64,000 nt of DNA from an uncultured Bacteroidales bacterium. GTDB taxonomy: Bacteria; Bacteroidota; Bacteroidia; Bacteroidales; Paludibacteraceae. The stretch is from the NCBI GenBank assembly GCA_900318245.1, contig ONJT01000009.1:1-64000 (forward strand), read 5' to 3'. Under the pieces are notes generated by a model that ran no database searches, was not told the DNA's origin, and saw nothing but the letters and a program-made list of their open reading frames with translations. Shown here piece by piece: positions 18,018 through 26,145 of the stretch; within the stretch, counting starts at the first letter, position 1, and every line of letters begins with the position of its first letter. A program made the translations under genes and the position numbers.

Positions 18018-19061
18018 TTGTATCCCCAACAAGTCATAGAAGCCCTGCGCCATGTGCGTTATCCGGGGACAGGTAAAGATTTGATAGAGAGCGGGATGCT
18101 CGAAGACGATATTCGTATATCGGGTTTCGAGATCTCGTTCTCGCTTATCTTCCAAAAGGATAATGATCCCTTCCTCAAATCCGTGGTCAAAGCTACGGAG
18201 ACGGCTTTGCGTACCTATATCGACCCGAATATCGTGCCGCATATCCATACGAAGTTCGTCAAGCAGAATCTTGCGCCTACGGAGGAGAAACATCCGTCCC
18301 TACATGCAAAGCATGTCATCGCTATTCATAGCGGCAAGGGCGGAGTAGGGAAATCCACCGTGACAGCCAATCTGGCGGTGGCATTGGCGCAGCAGGGTTA
18401 TCGCGTCGGATTGCTCGATGCGGATATTCACGGTCCTTCGATGCCGAAGATGTTCCATACCGAGGATTGTCGGCCTTTCTCCGTAGAGGAAGACGGCCGC
18501 ACGCTTATTGAACCCATCGAGCAGTATGGCGTGAAGATGCTCTCGATCGGTTTCTTCGTCGATCCTAACCAGGCCGTTATCTGGCGCGGCGGTATGGCGT
18601 CGAACGCCATCAAACAACTCATCGAAGATGCCCATTGGGGCGAACTCGATTATTTCCTCATTGACCTTCCGCCCGGCACGAGCGATATTCATTTAACCCT
18701 GATTTCATCGGTACAATTGACCGGTGTCATCGTCGTCACGACCCCGCAACCGGTGGCCCTCGTCGATGCCCGCAAAGGCGTGGAGATGTTCCGCAACGAG
18801 AAAGTGAACGTACCCATCCTCGGTCTGATTGAGAACATGGCGTGGTTCACGCCCGCCGAACTGCCGGAAAACAAATACTATATCTTCGGCAAAGACGGCG
18901 GCAAAGAACTAGCGGCGGAACTGAATATCCCGCTCTTAGGCCAGATACCGCTCGTACAGTCTATCCGCGAAGGCGGAGATGAAGGTACTCCTATCGCCCT
19001 GCAAACGGGTCATCCTGCCGCTGCGGCTTTTGAAACGATATGTCGCGCACTACAGAACTAG
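18018..19061 (+). CDS. Mrp/ApbC-family iron-sulfur carrier ATPase
   Basis: A 347-residue P-loop ATPase that carries and transfers Fe-S clusters. An N-terminal DUF59/MIP18-type domain (about 1-80) precedes the NTPase domain with IHSGKGGVGKSTVTANLA (deviant Walker A), LLDADIHGPSMP and YFLIDLPPGTSD. The Cys pair of many Mrp proteins is not obvious near the FTPAELPENKYYIFG loop, which is common in this phylum. The start is TTG at 18018, directly after the pckA stop, suggesting coupling. It overlaps the MATE gene by 22 bases. Confidence 0.92.
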   Translation: MYPQQVIEALRHVRYPGTGKDLIESGMLEDDIRISGFEISFSLIFQKDNDPFLKSVVKATETALRTYIDPNIVPHIHTKFVKQNLAPTEEKHPSLHAKHVIAIHSGKGGVGKSTVTANLAVALAQQGYRVGLLDADIHGPSMPKMFHTEDCRPFSVEEDGRTLIEPIEQYGVKMLSIGFFVDPNQAVIWRGGMASNAIKQLIEDAHWGELDYFLIDLPPGTSDIHLTLISSVQLTGVIVVTTPQPVALVDARKGVEMFRNEKVNVPILGLIENMAWFTPAELPENKYYIFGKDGGKELAAELNIPLLGQIPLVQSIREGGDEGTPIALQTGHPAAAAFETICRALQN

Positions 19062-20395
19062 GTATAGCACCGGTAAATAAACTGCTTTTTCAGTATGCTA
19101 TGCCCGCCATCATCGCGATGACGGCTACTTCGCTGTATAATATCGTGGATTCGATATATATTGGTCATGGTTGCGGAGCGTTGGCCTTTGGGGCTCTCAC
19201 GGTGGCTAAACCCTTCATGGATATCTGTGCGGCTTTCGGTAGTCTCGTAGGAGTGGGCGCTTCATCGCTTCTGGCGATATACTTAGGCGAGAAAGACTAC
19301 GATAAAGCGAATCGTGTTCTGGGCAACGTCATTGTGATGAATGTCATCCTTTCGGCGATTGTAATGGCAGTGGGACTTGTATGGTTAGACCCTATCCTGT
19401 ATGCTTTCGGTGCGAGTGCTGACACGATAGTATATGCGCATGAATACATGGAGATAATCCTGTACGGGAATATCCTTACCCATGTCTATTTCGGCCTTAA
19501 TGCCATGCTCCGCTCTGCCGGTCATCCGCGCTTCTCGATGACGGCAACAATCGTGGCGGTAATAGTAAATATTATCCTCGATCCGCTCTTTATTTTCGGT
19601 ATGGAAATGGGTGTTCGGGGTGCTGCTTTGGCTACCGTCATCAGTCAGGGGATCGCGGTCGTTTGGCAGTTCACCAAATTCATGAATAAGAACGAATTAG
19701 TTCGATTTCATCGGGGAATTTGGCGACTTAACAAAGAGATAACTTTCCGTGCTTTGGCCATCGGAATGTCGCCGTTTTTGTATAACATCGCCCACTGTTT
19801 TGTAGTCATCATAATCAATAATCAATTGAAGAATTTCGGAGGCGATATGGCGATTGCTTCTTATGGTGTTATCAACCGCTTGACCTTCGTTTTCGCGATG
19901 ATGGTGATGGGCCTCAATCAGGGTATGCAACCGATCGCCGGATACAACTACGGCGCGAAGAAATACGACCGCACGTTGCAATCGTTTTACCTCACCGCGC
20001 TGTATGCTACCGGCGTGATGGGCATCGTCTTTTTCTTGGGCGAATGCTGTCCGGAAATCGTGACGCGCATGTTCACCCATGACCCTGTGCTCGTGGCACA
20101 GACTATCAAACCGATGCGTATCATCTGTTCCTCGATGCTCATCATCGGTTTCCAGATGGTGACGGGTAACCTCTTTACCTCTATCGGCAAAGCCGGCAAA
20201 GCGATCTTCCTCAGCCTCACGCGCCAAGTGCTCTATCTGATACCGCTCGTGCTCTGGATGCCGACGCTCTTTATGGACCCCATCGACGGCGTTTGGTGGG
20301 CTATCCCGGCAAGCGACACGCTCTCTGCCATCACGGCAATCATCATTCTTTTGCTCTCCCGCCGCAGTTTGCATATGCAAATGCAGGCAGAATAA
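19040..20395 (+). CDS. MATE-family efflux transporter
   Basis: A 451-residue protein with twelve predicted membrane segments in two homologous halves, of the NorM/MatE type that exports drugs or organic cations using sodium or protons. Typical stretches are ATSLYNIVDSIYIGHGCG near the N-terminus and MVMGLNQGMQPIAGYNYGAK at the start of the second half. The substrate is unknown. ATG 19040 lies inside the 3' end of the Mrp gene, so it is probably co-transcribed with pckA and the Mrp gene. Confidence 0.9.
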   Translation: MSRTTELGIAPVNKLLFQYAMPAIIAMTATSLYNIVDSIYIGHGCGALAFGALTVAKPFMDICAAFGSLVGVGASSLLAIYLGEKDYDKANRVLGNVIVMNVILSAIVMAVGLVWLDPILYAFGASADTIVYAHEYMEIILYGNILTHVYFGLNAMLRSAGHPRFSMTATIVAVIVNIILDPLFIFGMEMGVRGAALATVISQGIAVVWQFTKFMNKNELVRFHRGIWRLNKEITFRALAIGMSPFLYNIAHCFVVIIINNQLKNFGGDMAIASYGVINRLTFVFAMMVMGLNQGMQPIAGYNYGAKKYDRTLQSFYLTALYATGVMGIVFFLGECCPEIVTRMFTHDPVLVAQTIKPMRIICSSMLIIGFQMVTGNLFTSIGKAGKAIFLSLTRQVLYLIPLVLWMPTLFMDPIDGVWWAIPASDTLSAITAIIILLLSRRSLHMQMQAE

Positions 20396-20455
20396 TCTTT
20401 TCCGTTATAGAATATATATACTACGTATATATATGCAAATTGTTGTGTTTTTATA

Positions 20456-20487
20456 TTTGCATATATCGGATTTTTTTTGTACCTTTG
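20456..20487 (+). promoter_or_regulatory. promoter of the long operon 20517-35703
   Basis: TTTG at 20456-20459, a 20-base spacer and TACCTTTG at 20480-20487. It is preceded by an AT-rich palindromic stretch around 20411-20433. I saw no further convincing promoter before 35703. Confidence 0.8.
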
Positions 20488-20516
20488 CGCCCGGTTTTGA
20501 ATAAATTCAAAAAGTT

Positions 20517-21065
20517 ATGATATACCGATTTACTTTTTCGTGTGAGGAAGGTGATCCTGCTTTCCGCCGCGTGTTTGAGGCAGACGCCGATGCTACGTTT
20601 CTGCAGTTGCACGAAGCGATCCTGAAGAGTGTGGGCTATCCCGATGATCAGATGACGTCGTTCTTCCTGTGCAATGACGAGTGGGAGAAAGGCCAGGAGG
20701 TGACGCTCGTAGAGATGGATTCGAACTTCGAGTACGACAACATGGTGATGAACGAGACGCGCCTCAGCGACTTGATTGAAGAGGTAGGCCAGCGCTTGAT
20801 CTATATCTTCGATCCGATGTTCGAGCGTTATTTCTTCGGCAGTCTCAAGGAGATCAAGCCGGGCAGCATGAACGGCGTAGAGTGCGTGGAGAGCAAGGGG
20901 AAAGCCCCGAAGCAATTGAAGAGCGATGATCCCTTAGCCGTCGGCGGCAAAGGCGGAGACGATGACTTTATGTTCGACGACGAGTTCAAGGATGAGTATG
21001 ACTTGGGCGACATCGACATGGAGGGTTTCCAAGACCTCAGTTTTGACGACGGCACAATGTTTTAG
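20517..21065 (+). CDS. pRiA4b ORF-3-like domain protein
   Basis: The protein (182 aa) begins MIYRFTFSCEEGDPAFRRVF and contains the pattern of the pRiA4b ORF-3-like domain (AIL.S.GYPDDQMTSFFL.ND.WEKGQEV, LSDLIEEVGQRLIYIFDPM). The domain is widespread in Bacteroidota and has no known function. The C-terminal quarter is very acidic (DDDFMFDDEFKDEYDLGDID), probably disordered. It is the first gene of the long operon; miaA begins 8 bases after its stop. Confidence 0.8.
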   Translation: MIYRFTFSCEEGDPAFRRVFEADADATFLQLHEAILKSVGYPDDQMTSFFLCNDEWEKGQEVTLVEMDSNFEYDNMVMNETRLSDLIEEVGQRLIYIFDPMFERYFFGSLKEIKPGSMNGVECVESKGKAPKQLKSDDPLAVGGKGGDDDFMFDDEFKDEYDLGDIDMEGFQDLSFDDGTMF

Positions 21066-21073
21066 CGCGTAGC

Positions 21074-21997
21074 GTGAAAACCCTTCTGCTTATACTAGGT
21101 CCGACGGGTGTCGGAAAGACCGAACTGGCGCTGCGTGTAGCTCAGCGGTACGGTTGTCCGATCGTCAGTTGCGACAGCCGTCAGATCTTTCTCGAGATAC
21201 CAATCGGCACGGCAGCGCCTACGGCGGAAGAACAGCAGCGCGTGAAGCATTATTTCGTGGGCGAGCGCTCGATAGAAGAGGATTACAATGCCGGGCAGTA
21301 CGAGCGGGATGCGCTACAACTGTTAGCCACCCTCTTCGCGCAACATGAGGTGGTGGTGATGACCGGTGGGTCGATGCTATACGCCGATGCGGTATGCAAA
21401 GGTTTGGACGACCTGCCCTCCGTTCCTCCTTCCGTACGCGCGGACGTGCAGCGCGAGTACGAGACCAAAGGTCTGGCGTGGTTGCAAAGCGAGGTGCAGC
21501 GTCTCGATCCTGCGTATTGGGCGGAAGTGGACCAACAGAACCCGGCGCGATTGGCGCACTGCGTAGAGCTAAGTCGTGTGACGGGAAAACCCTATAGCGC
21601 GCTGCGCTCCCATACCGCCAAAGCGCGTCCGTTCCGTATACTGAAGATTGGTCTGGACCGCCCTCGCGCAGAACTGTACGCGCGCATAGACGGACGCGTG
21701 AAGCAGATGATGGAGGCGGGACTGCTGGAGGAAGCGAAAGCTGTCTACCCGAAGCGAGCCCTGAACAGTCTGCAGACGGTGGGATACAAAGAGTTGTTCG
21801 CCTATCTGGATGGGGAGTATGACCTCCACCGGGCGATCGAACTGATACAGCAAAACTCGCGTCATTATGCCAAGCGTCAGTTGACGTGGTTTCGGCGCGA
21901 TAACGAGATACATTGGTTGAATGCCAACGATGATTATGAGAAAAACAGCGATAGTATTGATGGTTTGCTGCGCGCTGGTAGCGTGCAAGAAGAATAG
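21074..21997 (+). CDS. miaA: tRNA dimethylallyltransferase MiaA
   Basis: Adds the dimethylallyl group to A37 of tRNAs that read UNN codons. The 307-residue protein has the P-loop LGPTGVGKTELAL, SCDSRQIF, GGSMLYADAV and QLTWFRRD. The start is GTG at 21074. The 3' end overlaps the next gene by about 60 bases, so the last 20 residues after the conserved part may be free to vary. Confidence 0.94.
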   Translation: MKTLLLILGPTGVGKTELALRVAQRYGCPIVSCDSRQIFLEIPIGTAAPTAEEQQRVKHYFVGERSIEEDYNAGQYERDALQLLATLFAQHEVVVMTGGSMLYADAVCKGLDDLPSVPPSVRADVQREYETKGLAWLQSEVQRLDPAYWAEVDQQNPARLAHCVELSRVTGKPYSALRSHTAKARPFRILKIGLDRPRAELYARIDGRVKQMMEAGLLEEAKAVYPKRALNSLQTVGYKELFAYLDGEYDLHRAIELIQQNSRHYAKRQLTWFRRDNEIHWLNANDDYEKNSDSIDGLLRAGSVQEE

Positions 21998-22940
21998 TGT
22001 GTCGTTCTCCTATTCGCCTTCGTCTCCCAAAGCCGGTGAGACGGTGACGTTCTATAACCACTCGGAGTCCGGAGAGGACTGGAGTTGGTCTTTTGGAGAC
22101 GGCGCCACGTCGGCGACTAAAGCGCCGGCGCATGTGTACAAACAACCCGGCACGTACCACGTCACCCTGATGGTGGATAACAATAAGTCCTGGCGTGCGG
22201 CGCAGGATATCACGGTGTACGACACCGTTCCTTCGTTCGCAGCCTCGGACACGTCTTTTGTGATTTACAAGGACTACACCTTCACGGCGAGCGTCTATAA
22301 CCCCTACAACTACAAGTTGGCGTACGAATGGATTCTGAAGGACTCCATCGTGAGCGTGAACGGCGGAACGCTTAAGTGTTATTTCACTCGTCCGAATGAC
22401 TCGGCGTATATCACGCTGCGTCTCTCGATCAACAATGCGTCGATGGATATCACTCGTGCGTTCTATATTGCGGATCGCCAAACCAATTCGATGCTCTTCC
22501 GCACGAACGCCGGCGACTATCGTCAGCGTATCTTCGGCGAGCGTGCAGAGAACTATACACCGACGACGGACAGCGAACTGCTGGATATCGAGCAGGATGT
22601 AGAGCAGTGGTATAACGACAGCACCTTCCGTCTGGCCGACTTGGCGGTGACCTTCCCCGGTATAGAGGGCTTTAAGATTGCCAACCGCAAGATCTATTAT
22701 CGCGCCAACGGGCTGTGGGTGGCCAATATTGATGGCGCGTATAAGGTACAGATAGACGACACGCCTTGCGCGGCGATGACGCTTGATACGAAGGACAGCC
22801 GTATCTATTGGGCGAATGCCGAAGGCGTATGGTATATGCCGTTTGTGGGATCGGATAACAATAAGTTCGTCACCACGCCGACCCAACTGAATAAACTGAA
22901 AAACGTAACTAAAATAGCCGCAGATGCGGAACCAAAATGA
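21936..22940 (+). CDS. PKD-domain lipoprotein
   Basis: A 334-residue lipoprotein. The signal peptide MRKTAIVLMVCCALVAC ends in a lipobox. A PKD domain (about residues 20-95) follows, with the typical WSWSFGDGATS and HVYKQPGTYHVTL strands. The remainder is beta-rich and includes short aspartate- and tryptophan-containing strands that look like a small propeller or sandwich (IYYRANGLWVANIDG, IYWANAEGVWYMPF). PKD domains mediate binding to surface proteins or glycans. The ATG at 21936 lies inside miaA; an upstream ATG at 21921 would add five residues. The stop overlaps the start of the glycogen synthase gene (ATGA). Confidence 0.85.
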   Translation: MRKTAIVLMVCCALVACKKNSVSFSYSPSSPKAGETVTFYNHSESGEDWSWSFGDGATSATKAPAHVYKQPGTYHVTLMVDNNKSWRAAQDITVYDTVPSFAASDTSFVIYKDYTFTASVYNPYNYKLAYEWILKDSIVSVNGGTLKCYFTRPNDSAYITLRLSINNASMDITRAFYIADRQTNSMLFRTNAGDYRQRIFGERAENYTPTTDSELLDIEQDVEQWYNDSTFRLADLAVTFPGIEGFKIANRKIYYRANGLWVANIDGAYKVQIDDTPCAAMTLDTKDSRIYWANAEGVWYMPFVGSDNNKFVTTPTQLNKLKNVTKIAADAEPK

Positions 22941-24454
22941 CACAACCGGATTATATATTTGAGACCTCATGGGAAGTATGTAACCGCGTAGGAGGTATCT
23001 ACGCCGTGTTGAGTACGCGCGCAGCGAGTATGCAAGCCGAGCACCCGGATAAGGTGTTTTTCTTCGGACCCGATTTCGGAGCGCACAGCGATATTTATTT
23101 TCGCGAAGAGAAAGGATTGTTAAAGGGATGGAAAGCGCCGGCAGAGATTCCGGTGCGTATCGGCCGATGGGATGTGCCGGGCACTCCGATAGCGATCCTG
23201 TTGAAGTTCGATGCCTTATGGGCGCGCAAGGATGCGATCTACGGATGGGCGTGGAGCTTGTTTAAGGTGCAGAGTCACGCAGCCTACGGCGACTACGATG
23301 AGAGTTGCCTGTTCGGCTACGCCGCCGGCATGGTGATGGAGAGTCTCTACCATCATCTGAGTCCTCGGAATACTCGGAAAACTCAGAGTCTTCCGAATTT
23401 CTGCGCCCACGCTAACGAGTGGCAAACGGCCTTCTCGATCTTCTATCTGCGCGACCATTGCCCGAAGATCGCGACCCTCTTTACGACGCACGCCACAGGT
23501 ATCGGACGCTCGATTGCCGGTAATGGCAAACCGCTCTATGACTATTTCCACGCCTATAACGGCGACCAGATGGCGGCAGAACTGAACATGGTGAGCAAGC
23601 ACTCGGTAGAGAAACAAGCGGCATATTGGGCGGACTGCTTCACAACAGTCAGCTCTATTACCGCGCGCGAGTGCGAGCAGCTTCTGGATAAGAAAGTGGA
23701 TATCGAGACCCCGAATGGTTTTGAGTCGAAATTCGTGCCGAAGGCAACAGAGTTTGAGATCAAGCGCAAAGAGTCCCGCGAAGCTTTGCGCACCGTGGCA
23801 GGAGAATTACTAGGAGGGGTAGTACCGCAAAATGCATTGCTGGTCGGTATTTCCGGGCGACTGGAGATGAAAAATAAAGGAATAGATGTCTTCGCAGCAG
23901 CGCTAGACCGATTAGCCCAGAAAATTTACCATAGCGACCAGCCTGAACGCGAAGTGGTGGCATTTGTGATGATTCCGTATCTCGATCGTGCACCGTCGCG
24001 CAAAGGTAAAGTGAGTGCGGTGTTTGTGCCTTATTACCTGGATGGCCATGATCCGCTGTTCGGCAAGACCTATTACGACCTGCTGATGGGCTTGGATATC
24101 ACGGTCTTCCCGAGTTATTACGAGCCTTGGGGCTATACGCCGCTGGAGAGTTGTGCCTTCCATGTGCCGACTATCACCACCAGTCTGGCGGGCTTTGGTG
24201 CATGGGCTTCGCAGCAGAAACAACCGAACGGCGTAGTCGTGATCGAGCGTAATGACAGTAATTTCAACCAGGTAGCGGAAGAAATAGCGGATACCCTCCT
24301 GCGTTTCGATCGTTTGTCGAAAGAAGAGAAGGCCGAAGTGCGCAAGTGTGCGGCGGCGACAGCCAAGAAGGCGGATTGGAAGCATTTCTTCAAGTATTAC
24401 CGCAAGGCGTATGAAATCGCCCTGAATAAGCGGGATAAAAGGTTAAGTATATGA
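22937..24454 (+). CDS. glycogen/starch synthase-like glycosyltransferase (GT3 type)
   Basis: A 505-residue glycosyltransferase resembling the eukaryote-type glycogen synthase found in Bacteroidota. The N-terminus FETSWEVCNRVGGIYAVLSTRA is the substrate-binding glycine loop. FTTHATGIGRSI and FPSYYEPWGYTPLES are the acceptor and nucleotide-sugar sites, the latter with the E-x7-E pattern. It would elongate alpha-1,4-glucan from UDP- or ADP-glucose. Around residues 143-155 an atypical stretch (PRNTRKTQSLPN) is encoded by a TCGGAA-type repeat. It is translationally coupled on both sides (ATGA overlaps). Confidence 0.88.
   Translation: MTQPDYIFETSWEVCNRVGGIYAVLSTRAASMQAEHPDKVFFFGPDFGAHSDIYFREEKGLLKGWKAPAEIPVRIGRWDVPGTPIAILLKFDALWARKDAIYGWAWSLFKVQSHAAYGDYDESCLFGYAAGMVMESLYHHLSPRNTRKTQSLPNFCAHANEWQTAFSIFYLRDHCPKIATLFTTHATGIGRSIAGNGKPLYDYFHAYNGDQMAAELNMVSKHSVEKQAAYWADCFTTVSSITARECEQLLDKKVDIETPNGFESKFVPKATEFEIKRKESREALRTVAGELLGGVVPQNALLVGISGRLEMKNKGIDVFAAALDRLAQKIYHSDQPEREVVAFVMIPYLDRAPSRKGKVSAVFVPYYLDGHDPLFGKTYYDLLMGLDITVFPSYYEPWGYTPLESCAFHVPTITTSLAGFGAWASQQKQPNGVVVIERNDSNFNQVAEEIADTLLRFDRLSKEEKAEVRKCAAATAKKADWKHFFKYYRKAYEIALNKRDKRLSI
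23361..23398 (+). repeat. TCGGAA 9-base-period tract inside the glycogen synthase gene
   Basis: The tract runs CTCGGAATACTCGGAAAAC and then TCAGAGTCTTCCGAA. The core TCGGAAAACTCAGA is shared with the sua5-type gene, but here it is read as R-K-T-Q rather than S-E-N-S-D, a one-base frame difference. Confidence 0.8.
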
Positions 24455-26127
24455 AAAAGAGTTTATTGATAATGGCGATGTTGCTGCCGATGGCAGCCTT
24501 CGCATGCACCAATTTCTTGGTAGGTAAAGACGCGTCGGCGGACGGAAGTACGATGGTTTCGTACGCGGCCGACTCGTATGGTATGTTCGGTTTTCTGCAT
24601 TTCGCTCCGGCGCAGGACTGGCCGGAAGGAGCAATGCGGGAAGTGAAAGACTGGGACACGGGTCGTCCGCAGGGACAGATTCCGCAAGTGGCGCATACCT
24701 ATACCGTAGTGGGCAATATGAATGAGAACCAAGTGACGATCGGCGAGACCACGTGGGGCGGACGTGAGGAGTTATGGGACACCGTCGGCGTGGACTACGG
24801 CAGTCTGATATACATCGCGCTCGAGCGCAGTAAGACCGCCCGCGAAGCCATCGAATGGTTCATCACCCTCGTCAACGAATACGGTTATGCCTCGGAAGGT
24901 GAGTCCTTCTCGTTCGGTGACCCCAATGAAGTATGGATCATGGATCTGATCGGCAAGGGGCCCGGGAAAAAAGGCGCCAACTGGGTAGCAGTGCGTATTC
25001 CGGACAACGCGATAGCTGGACACGCCAACCAGGCGCGTATCACCATGCTGCCGGTGAGCGAGAAGCATAAACTGACCAAAGAAGAGAAGCGTTTGCAGAA
25101 AAAACTCAACTGCGTATGCAAGGGCGATTGGATGTGGGACAAAGACCTCATCGCTTTTGCGCGGGAGAAAGGGTATTTTACCGGCGCCGACAAAGATTTC
25201 TCTTTCCAAGCCGCCTACAACCCCTTCGACTTCAGCGGTCTCTATGCCTGTGAAGCGCGCGTATGGACGTTCTTCCGTCATTTTTCGGATGAGATGGATC
25301 CGTACTTGGACTACGTGACCGGTAAGACCTTCCGCGAGACGGGTGGCCAATACGAAGGCAAGCACATGCCGTTGTGGATCATCCCGAACAAGAAAGTGAG
25401 TGCGCAGGATCTCAAAGAGTGCATGCGCGATGAATACAAAGGTACCCCGATGGATATCACCCAAGGCACCGATGCCGGTCCGTGGAACAGCAAACTGCGT
25501 TTTGGTGGTCTGGGCTTCAAACTGGACTCTGTGCAATACTGGTACGAGCGCCCGGTAGCTACCCAGCAAACCGCTTGGTCGTTTGTAGGCCAGATGCGTT
25601 CCTGGAGCAAATACGGTATCTTCTGGTTTGGCGTGGATGACGCGGCTTGCTCGTGCTACGCGCCGATGTATAGTTGTCTCAAACATGTGCCGGAGTGCTT
25701 TGCCGAAGGCAATGGCGACAGTTATACCTTCTCGCCGACGAGCGCTTGGTGGACTTTTAACCTTGTAGCTAACTGGGCGTACACCAAGTACAGCCGCATG
25801 TACCGGCATATCCGCGAGACACAGCAGATCTGGGACGACAAGTTCAATACCCAGATTGCCGGTGTGGATGCCGAGGCAGCGGCAATGAGCGAAGAGAATG
25901 CAAAACAATTCCTAACCTCCTATTCGTGCTCGCAGGCAGAGAACATGGTAGCCGATTGGCAGCGCTTGTATCTCTATCTGGTGACGAAGTTCATCGACGG
26001 TCAGGAGCGCAAAGAGGAGAATGGTCAGTTCAAGCGTAACCCGTATGGTAACAGTTGCGGGCCGAACCGTCTGGCTATGCCGGAGAACTGGCTGCGTAAG
26101 GTAGCACCGGAAATCAATCACGAATAA
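24451..26127 (+). CDS. C69-family dipeptidase
   Basis: A 558-residue exported peptidase of family C69 (PepD/U34 type; Ntn-hydrolase fold). After the signal peptide MKKSLLIMAMLLPMAAFA, Cys19 (CTNFLVGKDAS) becomes the N-terminal nucleophile on cleavage, typical for the family. Other conserved parts are DGSTMVSYAADSYG, GETTWGGRE and GDPNEVWIMDLIG. Such enzymes release dipeptides in the periplasm, in keeping with peptide-based nutrition, as do the M3 and M13 peptidases nearby. The start overlaps the previous stop; ileS follows after 18 bases. Confidence 0.93.
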   Translation: MKKSLLIMAMLLPMAAFACTNFLVGKDASADGSTMVSYAADSYGMFGFLHFAPAQDWPEGAMREVKDWDTGRPQGQIPQVAHTYTVVGNMNENQVTIGETTWGGREELWDTVGVDYGSLIYIALERSKTAREAIEWFITLVNEYGYASEGESFSFGDPNEVWIMDLIGKGPGKKGANWVAVRIPDNAIAGHANQARITMLPVSEKHKLTKEEKRLQKKLNCVCKGDWMWDKDLIAFAREKGYFTGADKDFSFQAAYNPFDFSGLYACEARVWTFFRHFSDEMDPYLDYVTGKTFRETGGQYEGKHMPLWIIPNKKVSAQDLKECMRDEYKGTPMDITQGTDAGPWNSKLRFGGLGFKLDSVQYWYERPVATQQTAWSFVGQMRSWSKYGIFWFGVDDAACSCYAPMYSCLKHVPECFAEGNGDSYTFSPTSAWWTFNLVANWAYTKYSRMYRHIRETQQIWDDKFNTQIAGVDAEAAAMSEENAKQFLTSYSCSQAENMVADWQRLYLYLVTKFIDGQERKEENGQFKRNPYGNSCGPNRLAMPENWLRKVAPEINHE

Positions 26128-26145
26128 TCAATCATACATCCTATA

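Noticed and set aside
21219-22970. 583-codon leftward frame opposite miaA and the PKD lipoprotein gene
   Set aside because: It spans two coupled rightward genes with clear domains; its composition (Arg/His-rich) is typical of an antisense artefact.
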